Assembly: GCA_036867785.1 (NCBI GenBank)
Contig: CP145425.1
Location: forward strand, 248,001-312,000
Length of the DNA: 64,000 bases
Direction of reading: 5' to 3'
DNA from: Plasmodiophora brassicae
Lineage: Eukaryota; Endomyxa: Phytomyxea; Phytomyxea; Plasmodiophorida
Shown: positions 11,375-22,370 of the stretch, one piece after another
How the letters are laid out: each line of letters begins with the position of its first letter
How positions within the stretch are numbered: position 1 is the stretch's first letter
The notes under the pieces: model-generated
Database searches by the model: none
What the model saw: the letters and a program-made list of their open reading frames with translations, nothing else
Told to the model about the DNA's origin: nothing
Translations under genes and position numbers: made by a program

Positions 11375-11714
11375 ATGGACCGCACCGCCGCACCTGCCGA
11401 TGCCCGCCTGCGCATGCTGCGGTTCTGGCAGGCGGCGTGCGACACCCGATGCGACGTGACGTTGCGCCTGATGGAGCAGTACGTGCGCGGCGTTGTCGTC
11501 CGTCGATCCGCGACCAACGCACACCGCGCGCGCTGACGATGTTGCAATCAGGACGACCGTGCGCGGGCGCCTGCTGGAGGTCGACGGGCAGCAATCGCGT
11601 TTCCTGGTCGAGAACCTCGACACCTGCCTGGGGACGTACCCGACCGCCATCGTCAGACGCGACGACGTCATCGCCGTGCGCATCCGCCCACCGCCCGGCG
11701 CCCTGCAACGATAA
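11375..11714 (+). CDS. Gemin7-like Sm-fold protein of the SMN complex
   Basis: Two exons around a 73-nt intron (11479-11551). The spliced product is about 88 residues: RLRMLRFWQAACDTRCDVTL, RLMEQTTVRGRLLEVDG, FLVENLDTCLGTYPTAIVRR, DDVIAVRI. It follows human GEMIN7 along its whole Sm-like core (VSFTLHEGVRVAAHFGATD, then FYVSQLQTPIGVQAEALLR and SDIISY). Gemin7 pairs with Gemin6 in the cytoplasmic SMN complex that loads Sm proteins on snRNAs, which fits an intron-rich genome. The gene is short because it is little more than the Sm fold. Confidence 0.72.
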
Positions 11715-11905
11715 TACACACCGTCCTTCGTCAGTTGGCTGTCCGTGAGCAGCAGGCGAGATCGTGACGAAGCCGGCGGCTGCGCGCGCGGGGAGGGGCG
11801 TGCGCGCGCGCGCTCTGCGGCACAGTGTGACGTGCGCCGCCGCCCGACCGGCCGTCTATCCTCGGGGTGGTGCGACGAACGTCGCGTCCGCATCGTCGAA
11901 CGCAC

Positions 11906-12931
11906 GATGGAGGCGCGCCGGAATGCCGACCGGAACATGAGCGGCAATGCGGTCGCGTTCGCCATCAACCCGGAGCACCCGTTCAGGTCGGCGCGCGATC
12001 TGTCGCACCCCGTCCGATGCTGACGGTGCCCGCCGCCTGCCCAGGGATATGCAGTACCGGGGGCCGGGGCGCCCGGCGTCGAAGAAGGACCACGCCAGGG
12101 AGAACCGGCACCTGATCAAGGAGCTCCAGCAGCGCGCCAAGGCGAAGCAGGCCGACGCCGTCGCCAAGGCCGCCGTCCCCGTGTTCCGCATGAAACGCTT
12201 CCAGGACGTCGAGTCGAAACTGTCGCAGACGCTGCGACCACCCGCCCCCGGGAGGCATCACGCCGATTTCCTACGTAAGGGGGCCGGCGTCGCCAGGCTC
12301 GTCGCCTCGGACGCCACCGCGAGACCGAAATCGTCGCCGCGGGCGGACGAGTCGCTTGCGGAGCAGGTCGTACGCGCGCGTTTCCTTCGTTCAACCGGTT
12401 TCTGACGTTCGCTCGCAGCTGAAGTCGCTATCCGTTGGCGAGACGCTACCGAAACGGAAGCCCAAGAACTTCATCAAGATGAACTTGAAGGCGGCGATCG
12501 AGGCGCAGCCGCCGGCGGCGCCGAAGGAGGAGCCGACGTCGATCACCCAGTCGGTCGGGTTCGGGCGTGTGCCGCTGTACATCCACAAGCGCAAGCTGGA
12601 GCTGGCGAAGAAGGACGAGGATAAGCGCCTGGCGCAGGAGAAGGAGAGCCTGCCGCCGGGGATGACGCTGATGTCGGAGGAGGAGCGGCAGCGTACCGTC
12701 GAGCTCCTCCTGCAGAACCAGAAGAAGCTGATCGGGCAGCTGGCCAAGATGCCGCTGACCATTGAAACGCCATCGCTGGTTGAAAAGTAACATTCGCCCG
12801 CGTCGATTGCCGCGTCTGTTTCTTGCTCAAACGCGGTTCGCGTCAGGCACAACGCCATCAATGCGAAGATCGCCGAAGTGGAGGCGGCGCTGAAACTGTT
12901 CACAAGAAAGAAAGTGTACATCACGGCATGA
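11906..12931 (+). CDS. Enkurin-domain protein (ENKD1-like)
   Basis: Four exons with introns 11987-12044, 12367-12418 and 12787-12846, each restoring frame. The N-terminal part has KKDHARENRHLIKELQQRAK, like the KDHEKENLRRIREIQ block of ENKD1, and a later HADFLRKGAGVARL. The C-terminal enkurin domain runs GFGRVPLYIHKRKLELAKK, LPPGMTLMSEEERQRTVELL, then AEVEAALKLFTRKKVYI, matching the ENKD1 end (VEEAIKIFSRPKVFV). ENKD1 is a centriole/cilium microtubule protein; enkurin domains also occur inside axonemal doublets. Start 11906 precedes the first homologous block; an upstream Met is possible. Confidence 0.8.
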
Positions 12932-13060
12932 ACACGACGTCTACCGTATCGGAGCAGAGCGGCGGCGACGATACGTACACTTGCAATTATTTTAAACAGT
13001 CTATAAGAAGGACCAGCTCTCCTGGAGGTTGGAGTTCATCAGCAGGACTGCGGGTGATGA

Positions 13061-13913
13061 TTAGGAACGAACACCAGACGATTCACCGACAGACGCGCGC
13101 GTACTCTTCTGAACCAGCAATGCTGATCGGTTGATCTCAGCGTCGGTCTTGCGGGCGTCGACCGCCGGCTTGCAGGCGACGACCAGCGTCGCCCGTCCGA
13201 TGGGCAGGACGACGATCCGGACACTCTGACTATGCAGCGACATGTACATTGGGAGATCGCGTTGCCAGCTCACTGCAGGAACCCGTCAGGCACGTGCCTC
13301 GCAGCGCGCGAACGCGTCCCGCTTACTGATGTCGCTCGCGATGCCAAAGAGAGCCTCCAGATTGGCGACGACGCCGACCTTGTCGACATCCTGCGTAGCA
13401 CACAGCATGGTGTCCCCGGACACGAGCAGCGCCGTCTGGACGCCCCGCACGCCGGTCAGCGCATCCAGCGCTGGACGAATGGCGCTTCTAATCGCGTCCG
13501 ATATCTTATGGTTGAACCCGCTGAAATCCTTCAAGTTCGCGCTGATCTGCACGAGCTGCGACGAGTACTGCTGGACGAACGCCTGCAGGATCTCCAGCGC
13601 CAGTAACCGTCCGAACGCGGGTCCCTACTTGAAACCGCGGTTCAGGAATGACACACCGACCGTTATCGCGTATTACATCTTCCTTGTCGTAGAACAGGGA
13701 GCACGACACCTTGCACTTGGAGTCGGACTGTATGGCGACGGCGACGTTGTCGAACTCGATGAGCGACACCGGGTACCCGGTCCGGATCACGGACGCCTTC
13801 AGCATCGCCGTGATCAGCCCGCCCAGCAGCCGCGGCTGCGACAGCGCACTCGTGAAGTCCTTCGCGAACAGCACGATCCCGCTCGACGACACGATCAGCA
13901 GGTTCCGCAGCAT
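13061..13913 (-). CDS. Longin domain fused to a roadblock/LC7-like domain
   Basis: Three exons with two introns of about 53 nt (GTAATACG...CAAGTAG near 13635, GTAAGCGG...CTGCAG near 13300). Residues 1-100 look like a longin: LLIVSSSGIVLFAKDFTSAL, LGGLITAMLKAS, then LALEILQAFVQQYSSQL. Residues about 125-230 look like roadblock/LC7: IRPALDALTGVRGVQTALLV, SGDTMLCAT, VVANLEALFGIA, then VRIVVLPIGRATLVVAC. These related folds scaffold small GTPases in trafficking and signalling (TRAPP, Mon1-Ccz1, Ragulator, dynein). I do not recognise this exact two-domain order in a named family. Start 13913 is the Met directly before the longin strand; more upstream frame exists but is low quality. Confidence 0.6.
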
Positions 13914-14150
13914 GGCCGCTCGGTGAACCTCGGCCGCCGGCCTCCCCAACTCCGTGACGCGCTGCCGCCCCACAGCAGGACTAAGTGCCGAAGGGGGCCC
14001 TGAGTCCTGACCTGCCGCGCGGACCGCCAGTGGGACCTTGCAGTTGCAGGCTGCAGCTCGCACTGGGCAGCAGAGCATACAGTGGCCACGGGGGCACGCA
14101 GCTCAGCGCAGGCCGAGACTGCAGTCGCGCAGTTCGATCAGGCGCGGTGG

Positions 14151-15519
14151 TCACGTCGGAGGGTGTATTGATGATGACGACTGCCGATGGCTACTGATCC
14201 ACGGGTGCGCCATCATCTGTTCGGCGGTGATGCGTGTGACCGGGTCCCGGTCCAGCATGCGCATGAGGAGGTCTTTCAGCTCCGGGGACAGGCGTCCATG
14301 AGGGGACGCGGCGGACACGGACACCAGGGCGGGGTCGGCGCCGTCCTGCGCGATCGACGCGTAGTTGTCGATGATGGAGCGGCCTCGGAACGGCATCGTC
14401 CCGTGTACCATCCGGTACAGGGTGATGCCGACCGCCCAGATGTCGATGCCGCGCCGGTCCCAGGTCCCGTTGGGGTCGCTGATGAGCTCCGGGGACGCAA
14501 ACGCGGGCGTGCCGCTGAACCGGCGACTGCGTCGCGACTTTGACGGCGACAGCGTCGCAGGCGACCCCGACGCCAGCGAATCGCTTGGACGATGGCAGAA
14601 CTGCGCCACGCCAAAGTCGGCGATCTTGATGTGGTTGTCACCGGTCAGCAGCAGGTTATCTGCACAGCGGGGGCGGGCGGATCAGGGCGCGCCTCCAGCG
14701 GTGGGTGGGTGCACAACGCGCGCCCGTTTACCTGGCTTCAGGTCGCGGTGCACGATCCGGCGCGAATGAACTGCTCATGGGCGAATCAGGTGCACATGGC
14801 GTCGTGATCAGGCGCTGCAGCGTACTGTAGTTGACGCCTTCGACGACGTCGAGCATGATGGAGCGGATCTCGTCCTCGGACATCTGGCCCGCCTTGCGGC
14901 TGTCCAGGACGACGTCCAGGGCGCCATGCGGCAGGTACTCGAGGACTGTGGGCGTGTCGTCAGCGGCTCCGACGGCTGACACGGGTGGGAGGGCGGGTGG
15001 ACCTAAGTAGAGCCAGTCGCTGACCGGGTCGTCGATGACCTCGTAGAGCGTCACGATGTTCGGGTGTCGGCCCAGTTTGCCCATGGTGACCACCTCGCGA
15101 ACGGTCTTGTAGACGTCGGGGGCGCCCGGCTGCGACCCGGTCAGCTGCTGCTTGCTGACCATCTTCAAGGCCTAAACGGGCGCCAAGCGCATCAGCAACG
15201 TGCTCGCAACCTGCACCCCGGCGCCTCTAACGTATAGCCTGTCGTCGTCTAGGTTCTTGGCGCATACGACAGTGCCCGTCGACCCCTCCCCAATCTGCTT
15301 GATGACCTGGTACTGGTTGACGAGGTTCTTGTCCTCGGAGACGACCAGCGTCTTGGTGACGGTCACATGGCCGATGCGTTCGTGCGACCGCGACGCCGTT
15401 AGTTTCGGGGACGGCAACGGTGACGGCGCCGGCGACGGCACAGGCGATGGGCCTAAACGCGACCGGCGTTTCGGCGTCGCCGGCCAGAAGCAGCACAGCC
15501 AACGACATCTATGCAGCAT
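14151..15519 (-). CDS. Ser/Thr protein kinase, CaMKK/SAK1-like
   Basis: A Pro/Ser-rich N-terminus (PSPVPSPAPSPLPSP) precedes a kinase domain in several exons. Gly loop IGEGSTGTVVCAK; ATP-lysine segment VKMVSKQQL; LYEVIDDPVSDWLYL, which is typical of CaMKK; catalytic loop IVHRDLKP, reached after an intron around 14770-14820; KIADFGVAQF; a lengthened activation segment; GTPAFASPELIS; DIWAVGITLYRMVHGTMPF; and DLLMRMLDRDPVTRI with HPWI. CaMKK, SAK1 and Elm1 kinases phosphorylate the activation loop of AMPK/SNF1 and related kinases. All catalytic residues are present, so it should be active. Inner exon edges are approximate. Confidence 0.83.
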
Positions 15520-15660
15520 TGCCCAACTGGCATGGATATTGCCCTACTGGAGACCGTACTCGAGCCGACCCCCCTTGTGGGCCACTGATGCGGCTTAACC
15601 TACGTTACGGTCTCGGGTCTGTATAACAGTTCACAACAAGGTCGAGGTCGGGGGGTGCCG

Positions 15661-16520
15661 TCAAGCCGCGTACGCCTCCGTTTCCTCGAGGTTCCCGTTC
15701 GCGTGATCCCCGGATACACTGGCGGCGGCCGCCGCCAACATGGTCTGATGATGGATGCCTGGTATTGCCTTGGCGGGGACAACGAACGCTCTGCTGGTCG
15801 GCGCGTGCATCGGCGTGCCGCTCGGGAACGACGACGCGGGCTCGTAGTCCTCCAGGCTGAAATGCTGATCCTCGTCGTACACCACAGACGGTACCGCCAC
15901 CGTCGCTGAACGACAACGGTTAGCGCTGGCGGTCAGACGTATCGACGTAAACAGACACACTCGTACGGGCGTGCCATGCGCCTGTTGAAGCAGGGTTGAC
16001 CGGGAACGGTTCCGCAATTGCAACGGTGACGCCGTCCGGCTCCATCTTCATCGGCACGGTTTCATTCGCTTTCCTCAGGAGCTGATGGCGCAGCGATGGC
16101 ATTCAGATGGCGTTGGCGCGATGGACGCTGTGCGCTCACCTCATTCGTGTGCACCTCTGTGGGCCGCCCAGCATCGCAGTGCTCTTTGAAGGTGCCCAGA
16201 AGCTGTCCCAGATCGGACGACGCCTAACGCAATGGTCGTCAACGGCCTGGGTTTGCCGGGTGATACATCATCGCAGGCGCGTACGTATTGGCACATCTTG
16301 CCGTCCTTATGGATGAGAAGGCCAACGTCACAGTCGCACAGCACGGCGAGCCTGACAGGCAACGTTAAGCCCTGCACGCGGCGCGACAGGTTGGGGGGGG
16401 GGGGGCGGTGCCGACGTACTCGCTGGCCTTCTTAATGAGGCCGAGTTTCCGTTTGTTGAACGTGACGCTGCGCTTGCGGTCATTGTCGATGCGGCAGATC
16501 TCGATCTTTCGCCGCCCCAT
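15661..16520 (-). CDS. MEF2-type MADS-box transcription factor
   Basis: Start ATG 16520 begins the MADS box directly: MGRRKIEICRIDNDRKRSVT, FNKRKLGLIKKASE, then after a 66-nt intron (16352-16417) LAVLCDCDVGLLI and MCQYVRACDDLLGTFKEH. The last piece is reached by another intron of about 65 nt and parallels the MEF2 segment FQYASTDMDKVLLKYTEY. Two further exons give a low-complexity, partly acidic tail (VVYDEDQHFSLEDYEP). It should bind CArG-like A/T-rich sites as a dimer. Confidence 0.85.
16388..16404. repeat. Poly-G tract inside a MADS-gene intron
   Basis: A run of about 14 G (poly-C on the coding strand) lies in the first intron of the MADS gene. It is a likely slippage and sequencing-error site. 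On the transcript it forms the C-rich part of the intron. Confidence 0.8.
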
Positions 16521-16885
16521 CATGCGGCGGCACCGGGCAGCGTCGTCGTGGTCGTCGTCCGGGCCCCCGAGGCGGCGACGCCACACACCCACCACTTACA
16601 ACCCGACCCCGTCCGAGTCGCGCGCGTCCAAAAATACGACCGCCCCCCGTGGCGCCCCCACACTCGCGCCACTGGCCCTGTCCGTGTCCGCCCGGGCCCC
16701 GGCGCGCGCCATCTGACCGGGCCCGCCCGCCCACCTGGCACCTGGTGCGGCAAAATGCGCGGGACAGCGACCGGCCGGGACGGAGGGGCGCACAGGTTAA
16801 CGATGTGTGCACCTACGTAGTCTACCTACGGCCGCATTCTCGAACCATGGATCATTAGATAACCAGTAGGTGTAGGGTGTGTTTG
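16521..16885. other. GC-rich spacer, no gene recognised
   Basis: Very GC-rich sequence upstream of the MADS start, rich in CCCGG and CGCG. Probably holds the MADS promoter and 5' UTR and the 3' end of the helicase gene. Confidence 0.5.
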
Positions 16886-19800
16886 CTAGCGGATGAACTT
16901 GGGCCGCTTCCGCACCTGGGTGCCATGTTGACTGGGCGACGATGACGCGGCGGGCCGCTCGACAGGCATCGGGAACGACGGTGGTGCCTGTGCGTTTCAC
17001 ATGTTAGTGGTCGGCGTCAGGTGTCGATGGCCGTTGTTGCTTACTGGAGCGGGCGGTCCGGTGTGGCCGGGAGCGGAGCCATGTTGGTCCGATGGCGCTC
17101 GCAGCGTTGGGTTTGTCCATGGTGGTGGCTTGAGACCCGCTTCCGTTCCAATGGTCGACTCCGTTTTCAAGGAATGACTTGGAACCGTGAAAGAGGCAGC
17201 CGCAGCAGCAGGCGGCCATGCTTGGCGCATTACGATAGGCGGTGCGTTCTCTTTCTGCTCCTGGGAAAGTCTTGACATTGGGAGAGGTGCAGCAGCAGGT
17301 GGCGATGGTGAGCGCCTCACGAGAGGCGTCATGTCCTCCCTCTGCTCCTGGGGCGGCCGCTGGCCACGTACAGCGAGCTCGACGCCAATAAGGAGAGCGT
17401 GCGTCCCACTTGTGACATACTGTTCGAGCAATTCGTGTGTGCTGGCGAGCAGCACCTCAACGCCGATATCGCTACTGCAATGCCGGCAGGACACGGGAAA
17501 CCCACCAAGGCAGTGCGACTTGATGAACACGCACCCATCTTCGTCAGTCTGCGAACAGCCCAATCAGCATGCTGCCCTGGCAATCATACGCAGGTTGCAT
17601 TACCAGGCATTGCTCTCGAATCTCTGAGGAAGCGACGTCGTAGACCGAACAATACGGGATCGCGTCTGATTGCCGTCCCATGGGCGCCGCCTTCCGGCGT
17701 AAGGACGACGCGATGTCGCACATCATGGCTGAAACGTCGACGCCAGCCCCGTTGTCGAGCTTGGTATACGGTACACCCTCGCGAATGATGACCGCCTTGC
17801 AATGGATACACAGCAGAGCGCGATGCTGGTTCGTCACCAAGGAATCCGCAGATGGCGAATTCTTGAACCGGCTGGGTATGGCGCTGGATGCACAGGCAGT
17901 GCCTCGATCAGCGCCCTCGTGTCTAGGCTTGTCGTTGCTCCTCAGCGCGCAATATCGAAGTTGTTGCTGACTTCCGTGTCCAGGGGGTGGAGTTAAGCGG
18001 GGTGTCTTCGACGAAGAACCCACTCCAGCGGCTGGAGATGCCGAGTTCGCGAAGAAGTCGCTAGACGTCTCAACGGAAGGCCTTGCACGAGGCCCATCAT
18101 CGCGCTCGGGTTGCTCAGTGTTCCCCAAGGCGGGCACCTGGGGGAGCCGTTGACTGCCGACACTCGCCGGTGTACCTGAACTCGCAACGACGTGCGAACT
18201 CTTTGAAGCGAATCCGGCAGCAGGAGCGACGGTGCTGAAGGTCGATGCTGGGTGACTTCCATGACGCTTATCGATGCGTCCGCTCCCGTACATGGCATGG
18301 TCCCTCACAGCACATTGTTGGCCAGGCTGGCTGTTGCCACTACCAGACGGTGGAGTCGAGCAGTCTGCCTCGTCAGCGACAGCTGATTGCGAAGATGAAA
18401 CCAAGGTTGGGTCGTCCAGGTCCATGGAGCGAGCACCAGTATGGGCACCGTTAACGCTAGGCGCGACTTGCGATGGCTCCACAGCAGACGCGACAGCATC
18501 TGAACAGTAAGCCTTCGACGCCAGGAACGCCATCACGTCATCCGCCGTCGTACAGACTGGATCGGCTCGTGGTGGATCAGATGAGGTAGAAGCCTTTGGC
18601 GCAGAACGGGAAGTTGCCGTCTGAGGTTGGGCCTCAGGCGCAGCACGACCAGTTGTCGTCTGACGTTGTTGGTTGCCGGGCGGATTCTTCCGGACGACTT
18701 TTACGTTGCTGCCTGCTGTAACAAGCATGCGATCCAACGGCCCGATAGCAATCTAGCCATACTGTTAGGTTCAGCCAGCGTGTGCACAATGTCGGGTACG
18801 CCTACCCCAGGCAAGGAGCCAGGAGGCCGTTTTGATTTCGTTCCTTTCGCTGAGGATGCAGTCGATGTGGGTGGAAACCGGTCTGCGTTTACCATAAGTG
18901 TGTGAGACACGGACACTCTAAGGGAACATACCTTTCATTATCGTGAAGAAGTCGCGGATCCCCGACTCCGCTTGGGCAAGCTGTTTAAAAGTAACGACAT
19001 GTTGGCGCACCTATCAATCATGGCATTAGAGCTTTAAACAAGCCGTGAAACGTTTGATGTACAATACCCATTTCGAAAGGCTCCGCTTAACATCTGGCCG
19101 TTGATACCGGGCATCGACAAGGATCACTGCCCCATAATCCAGCCGATGCCGGATAACGCGGCCGATAGACTGGTTCAACCTGCGATGAAACGTTATCACC
19201 TACCAGCACACAGGGTAGCGACGTCGCTTACGCGCGGTACGCCTGTTGACAATACCTGAAGGTATAAGGTCAGCACAAGTAAGCACTGTGCTACACTAAG
19301 TATTACCATTCTCGTCCAGATGGAACTGTCTCCTGTGCCCCATTCGGGTTTCTCTTCGCTTCGTCTGTATTGTGCTCCTTTTTCAATTTGACTTGGAGAC
19401 TCGTTGCATTCGGAAACGGAATGCCTGCTATGTAATGAGCAAGCAACATCTAATCATTGAGCGGCGCATATAACCAACCTATACACACAACGGCACGCGC
19501 ATCGTTGTCGGCAAAGTCAATCCCTTCACTAAGCTTGCCTCGGTAGACAGCAAAGAACATTGCGCCCGCGTCTTTCGTACTGCCAAACGATGATCAATGC
19601 AGGTTGCGACGATCAAAAGGGGGTACATACCATTTCTTGCGATATTCCTTGATGCTGGAATCGAAGCCGGCTCCGCTGCGCCGGTCTTCAAGAAAAACTG
19701 GCTTCTCGTGTCAGATCAACAGGCCGGTAAGTATGCAATAAATGACGATACCCACTCTTCTTCCGCTTGTTAATCTTCGAGAAGACCCTGGTGTTCTTCC

Positions 19801-22080
19801 AACGCCTGACAAGGGTCTCCATTAAGGTGTACCTGAGTAAAGCGTTACGTTATAAACTAGAATTCTGATCAGGCGACGCAAACCGTACGATGGGAAGAAG
19901 ACGAGGACCCCAGATGGAATGATGCAAGCAAGGCACAGCAGCGTCTCGGCAAGCTACCATATTCGTCAGCAGTCGTCCAAACACTGAAACGAAACCAACA
20001 AGGACCAACATTGTCCTGGAAATCAAGTGAATGCACATTCTGGAAGGTGGCTTCCGTGTGTTGATTGTTCGCCAGAGGCACCACGCCGACCAAGATCTGA
20101 TCTGGACTTATTACGTGAGGAGCCTCAACTCTCTTGAACTCGAGTCAGGAGGCGAATACTCCCCACGTAACGGTAAGTACGTACCTGTTCAAACGACGTG
20201 CCAAGTTCTGCAGCAAACGTCCCCAAAGGAAATAGGGTGCCTGCTGACGTTTTAAAGGCTTCAGGAAACGCATGTCATTATGGAACGCACCTGATGCGAC
20301 GATTATTGTTGATGCTGCGCTGGACAGTTGTTGCATTGCTAAAGCCGGCGATAAGCACCATATTGAAAACTAACGATCAAATGGGACATTAGCTGGACAT
20401 AAAGTGAAGACGCACGACTCGTAAACGTCTTCACCTCGTACTCCCAGGCGTCACCGGTTGCAGACTGCCGAGTGACGACCAGTCTGAAATGTCTGGCATT
20501 GTCGTCTTCCGCATACATAAGCTCCAGGCATGAACAAACCCCATCGCAGAGGCGCAGAGCGAGCAGAACGCGCCCACGTTCATCACCGCTTTGTGAATAG
20601 ACTAAAGATCAAGTGTTAACGTGTCAGTATATGATGAAAAACAATGTTACGGGTACCTTGGTGACTTTGTCGTTCACCTTCAAGGTTTCCTGCCTCTTCC
20701 CCGACGTCTCGGTAGCGCTCGCCAATTTGCTGATACAGGGAGTAGCATTTAGAAGCCGCAACGGTATACGCTGCCACATAGCCCGACATTAATCGCCTTG
20801 CGCATAGCTGGTACTACATCAGGCCCAAGCGCATGCGTTTGCAGCAGGGAGAGCATGTCAGCCTTATCTCTATAAAAGGAGTCTTGCTGGAACGCATCAG
20901 CTTTCATTTGGCCTGAGTAGCCACAACATGAGCAGCAAGCAGGCCATGTGCAATACTGCATCGGTACCTGACGCATGCTCAATCAAACGATTTAGCCCGT
21001 CAATAGCACTTGTAAGAGGATCGCCATCCTCGACGCAGGAAAGCCCGTCCAGGATAACTTGGACCTGGTTCCGAGAAACGGTACAACTTGACGCCTCACG
21101 GGCGACATTCTCAATGTTGTGGGCCTATAAAGCCACATGAGTTCACGAGACGCTTTGAAACCCATCGTTAAGGACGAGCAGACCTCGTCAAAGATGAGGA
21201 CCGAACCCTTAAGGCTTAGCCCGAGGCTCCTTCGGATAGGCGGGTCGATGACGTAATTGTACGGGCAGAGCACCAGTTTGGCAGAATTCGGCGTTCGCAG
21301 CATAGACCGTGCTGTAAAGTACGGGCATGCATTGATCTTTTCCCCCGCTTTGCATAGATCCTCAATGTCATAGACCCCGTTGCCGCGTTCGATCGCCGCC
21401 CTTAGACGATACTGGTTGTTGAACGCGTCGCACTGCTTGTTATTCAAGAGATTAGTACAGTTCTCGTCAGCGGATACCCTACGATGGGCAACATTCAGGC
21501 CGCCGGTCACATTGCGCATGGCGATACGACCGAACCCAGATGTCTTGTTGATGCACAGTTGTTCGCGTGAACCAAGGATCGTCATCGGCTTCGGTCTGTA
21601 GACGGTTCGATTGAGCTCTTTGACGACCTGTGTTAATTGCGAATGCGTTCGCGACATCTGCCACGACAAGCTGTCATTGCCCTTGCCAACGATGCGACCG
21701 TAAGGGCTCCCGACATAGTATACAGTAGGAATCTTGACCGATTGCGGGTCAGTTTCAAGGGCAGCGCGATCCTCGAGAGCCTTCTGATAGGCAAGGACGC
21801 TGCAGAGCAAAGCCAGCGATTTCCCTGGTCGTCCAGATTACACCGCAGCATAATGACCCCCTATCAGGGGCAGTACCTGTTCCAGTCGGGGATTCCACGA
21901 GCGCATTCTATGAACAGCAGTAAGCGACTGAGCGCGCGCACGAGACGCCGGCGCGGCGCAGACCTGTCCCTTCTGCAACGCGGACAGGACTTTGGACGCA
22001 ACCATCATCTGGGCCGGGTATGGCGTTTCGAAAGGGAAGCAGACCTCGATGCCGTTGACCTTGCGGGCGCACGACGACAT
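16886..22080 (-). CDS. FANCJ/BRIP1-like Fe-S DNA helicase, apparently continuing into a C-terminal FAM72-like domain
   Basis: Multi-exon XPD-family helicase. Start 22080 ([17 protein letters not shown]). Walker [20 protein letters not shown] is built over two introns; then [69 protein letters not shown] and VLIFDEAHNIE (spliced). [16 protein letters not shown] is specific to FANCJ (human ATFQNTETFEFQDEVG); [38 protein letters not shown] and LSKWV follow. Family: 5'-3' helicase unwinding G4 and cross-link intermediates. After [20 protein letters not shown], two well-formed introns (about 47 and 48 nt) keep frame through [13 protein letters not shown] into a long Ser/Pro-rich linker, the FAM72-like zinc domain and a basic C-terminus RKRPKFIR (stop 16886-16888). 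The alternative is two genes, the second starting at 18737. Confidence 0.72.
16997..18737 (-). other. Ser/Pro-rich linker plus FAM72-like zinc-binding domain (C-terminal part of the helicase gene, or a separate gene)
   Basis: The zinc domain begins [20 protein letters not shown], continues [17 protein letters not shown], and, after an intron of about 56 nt, [30 protein letters not shown]. From the first Cys of the second block to the CxxC the spacing is 19 residues, exactly as in human FAM72 (CYFTKICKCKLKDIACLKC), and the following Gly also aligns. FAM72 belongs to the Yippee/Mis18-like fold; human FAM72A binds the uracil glycosylase UNG2. The 260-residue linker before it is rich in Ser, Pro, Thr and Gln. 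Mis18 is an alternative reading, but its spacing between these Cys pairs is shorter. Confidence 0.6.
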
Positions 22081-22370
22081 GGGTGCCAGCCCCTGGACGA
22101 GATGTCACAGTGTGTCACGGGGTTTCCTGCCGCGACGGCTCAGTGGTCACTGCTGACCAGTGGCCACTCTGCTGACCCATTCCCAACCCGACGACGCCAT
22201 GCAGGCCCACTGCAGAACGAACAGCAACCATCCACAAGCACACAGGGAACACGGCAATGCAGTACGCGCAACACAACGCAAGATAACGAAGTGTAAGACG
22301 GCGCATTGGAGTAGATCGAGTATAAGCATAGAGCCAGGTGGGAGGAGCGCCATTTCATGGCATGCCCTCA

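Noticed and set aside
17004-17600. Mis18 kinetochore domain
   Set aside because: CxxC pairs fit broadly, but the spacing between blocks matches FAM72 exactly and not Mis18.
18951-22080. Second copy of RTEL1
   Set aside because: First read as an RTEL1 duplicate because both helicases share motifs, but ATFQN...FQD and the LSLK segment match FANCJ, and it lacks the harmonin and RING tail seen at 36-41 kb.
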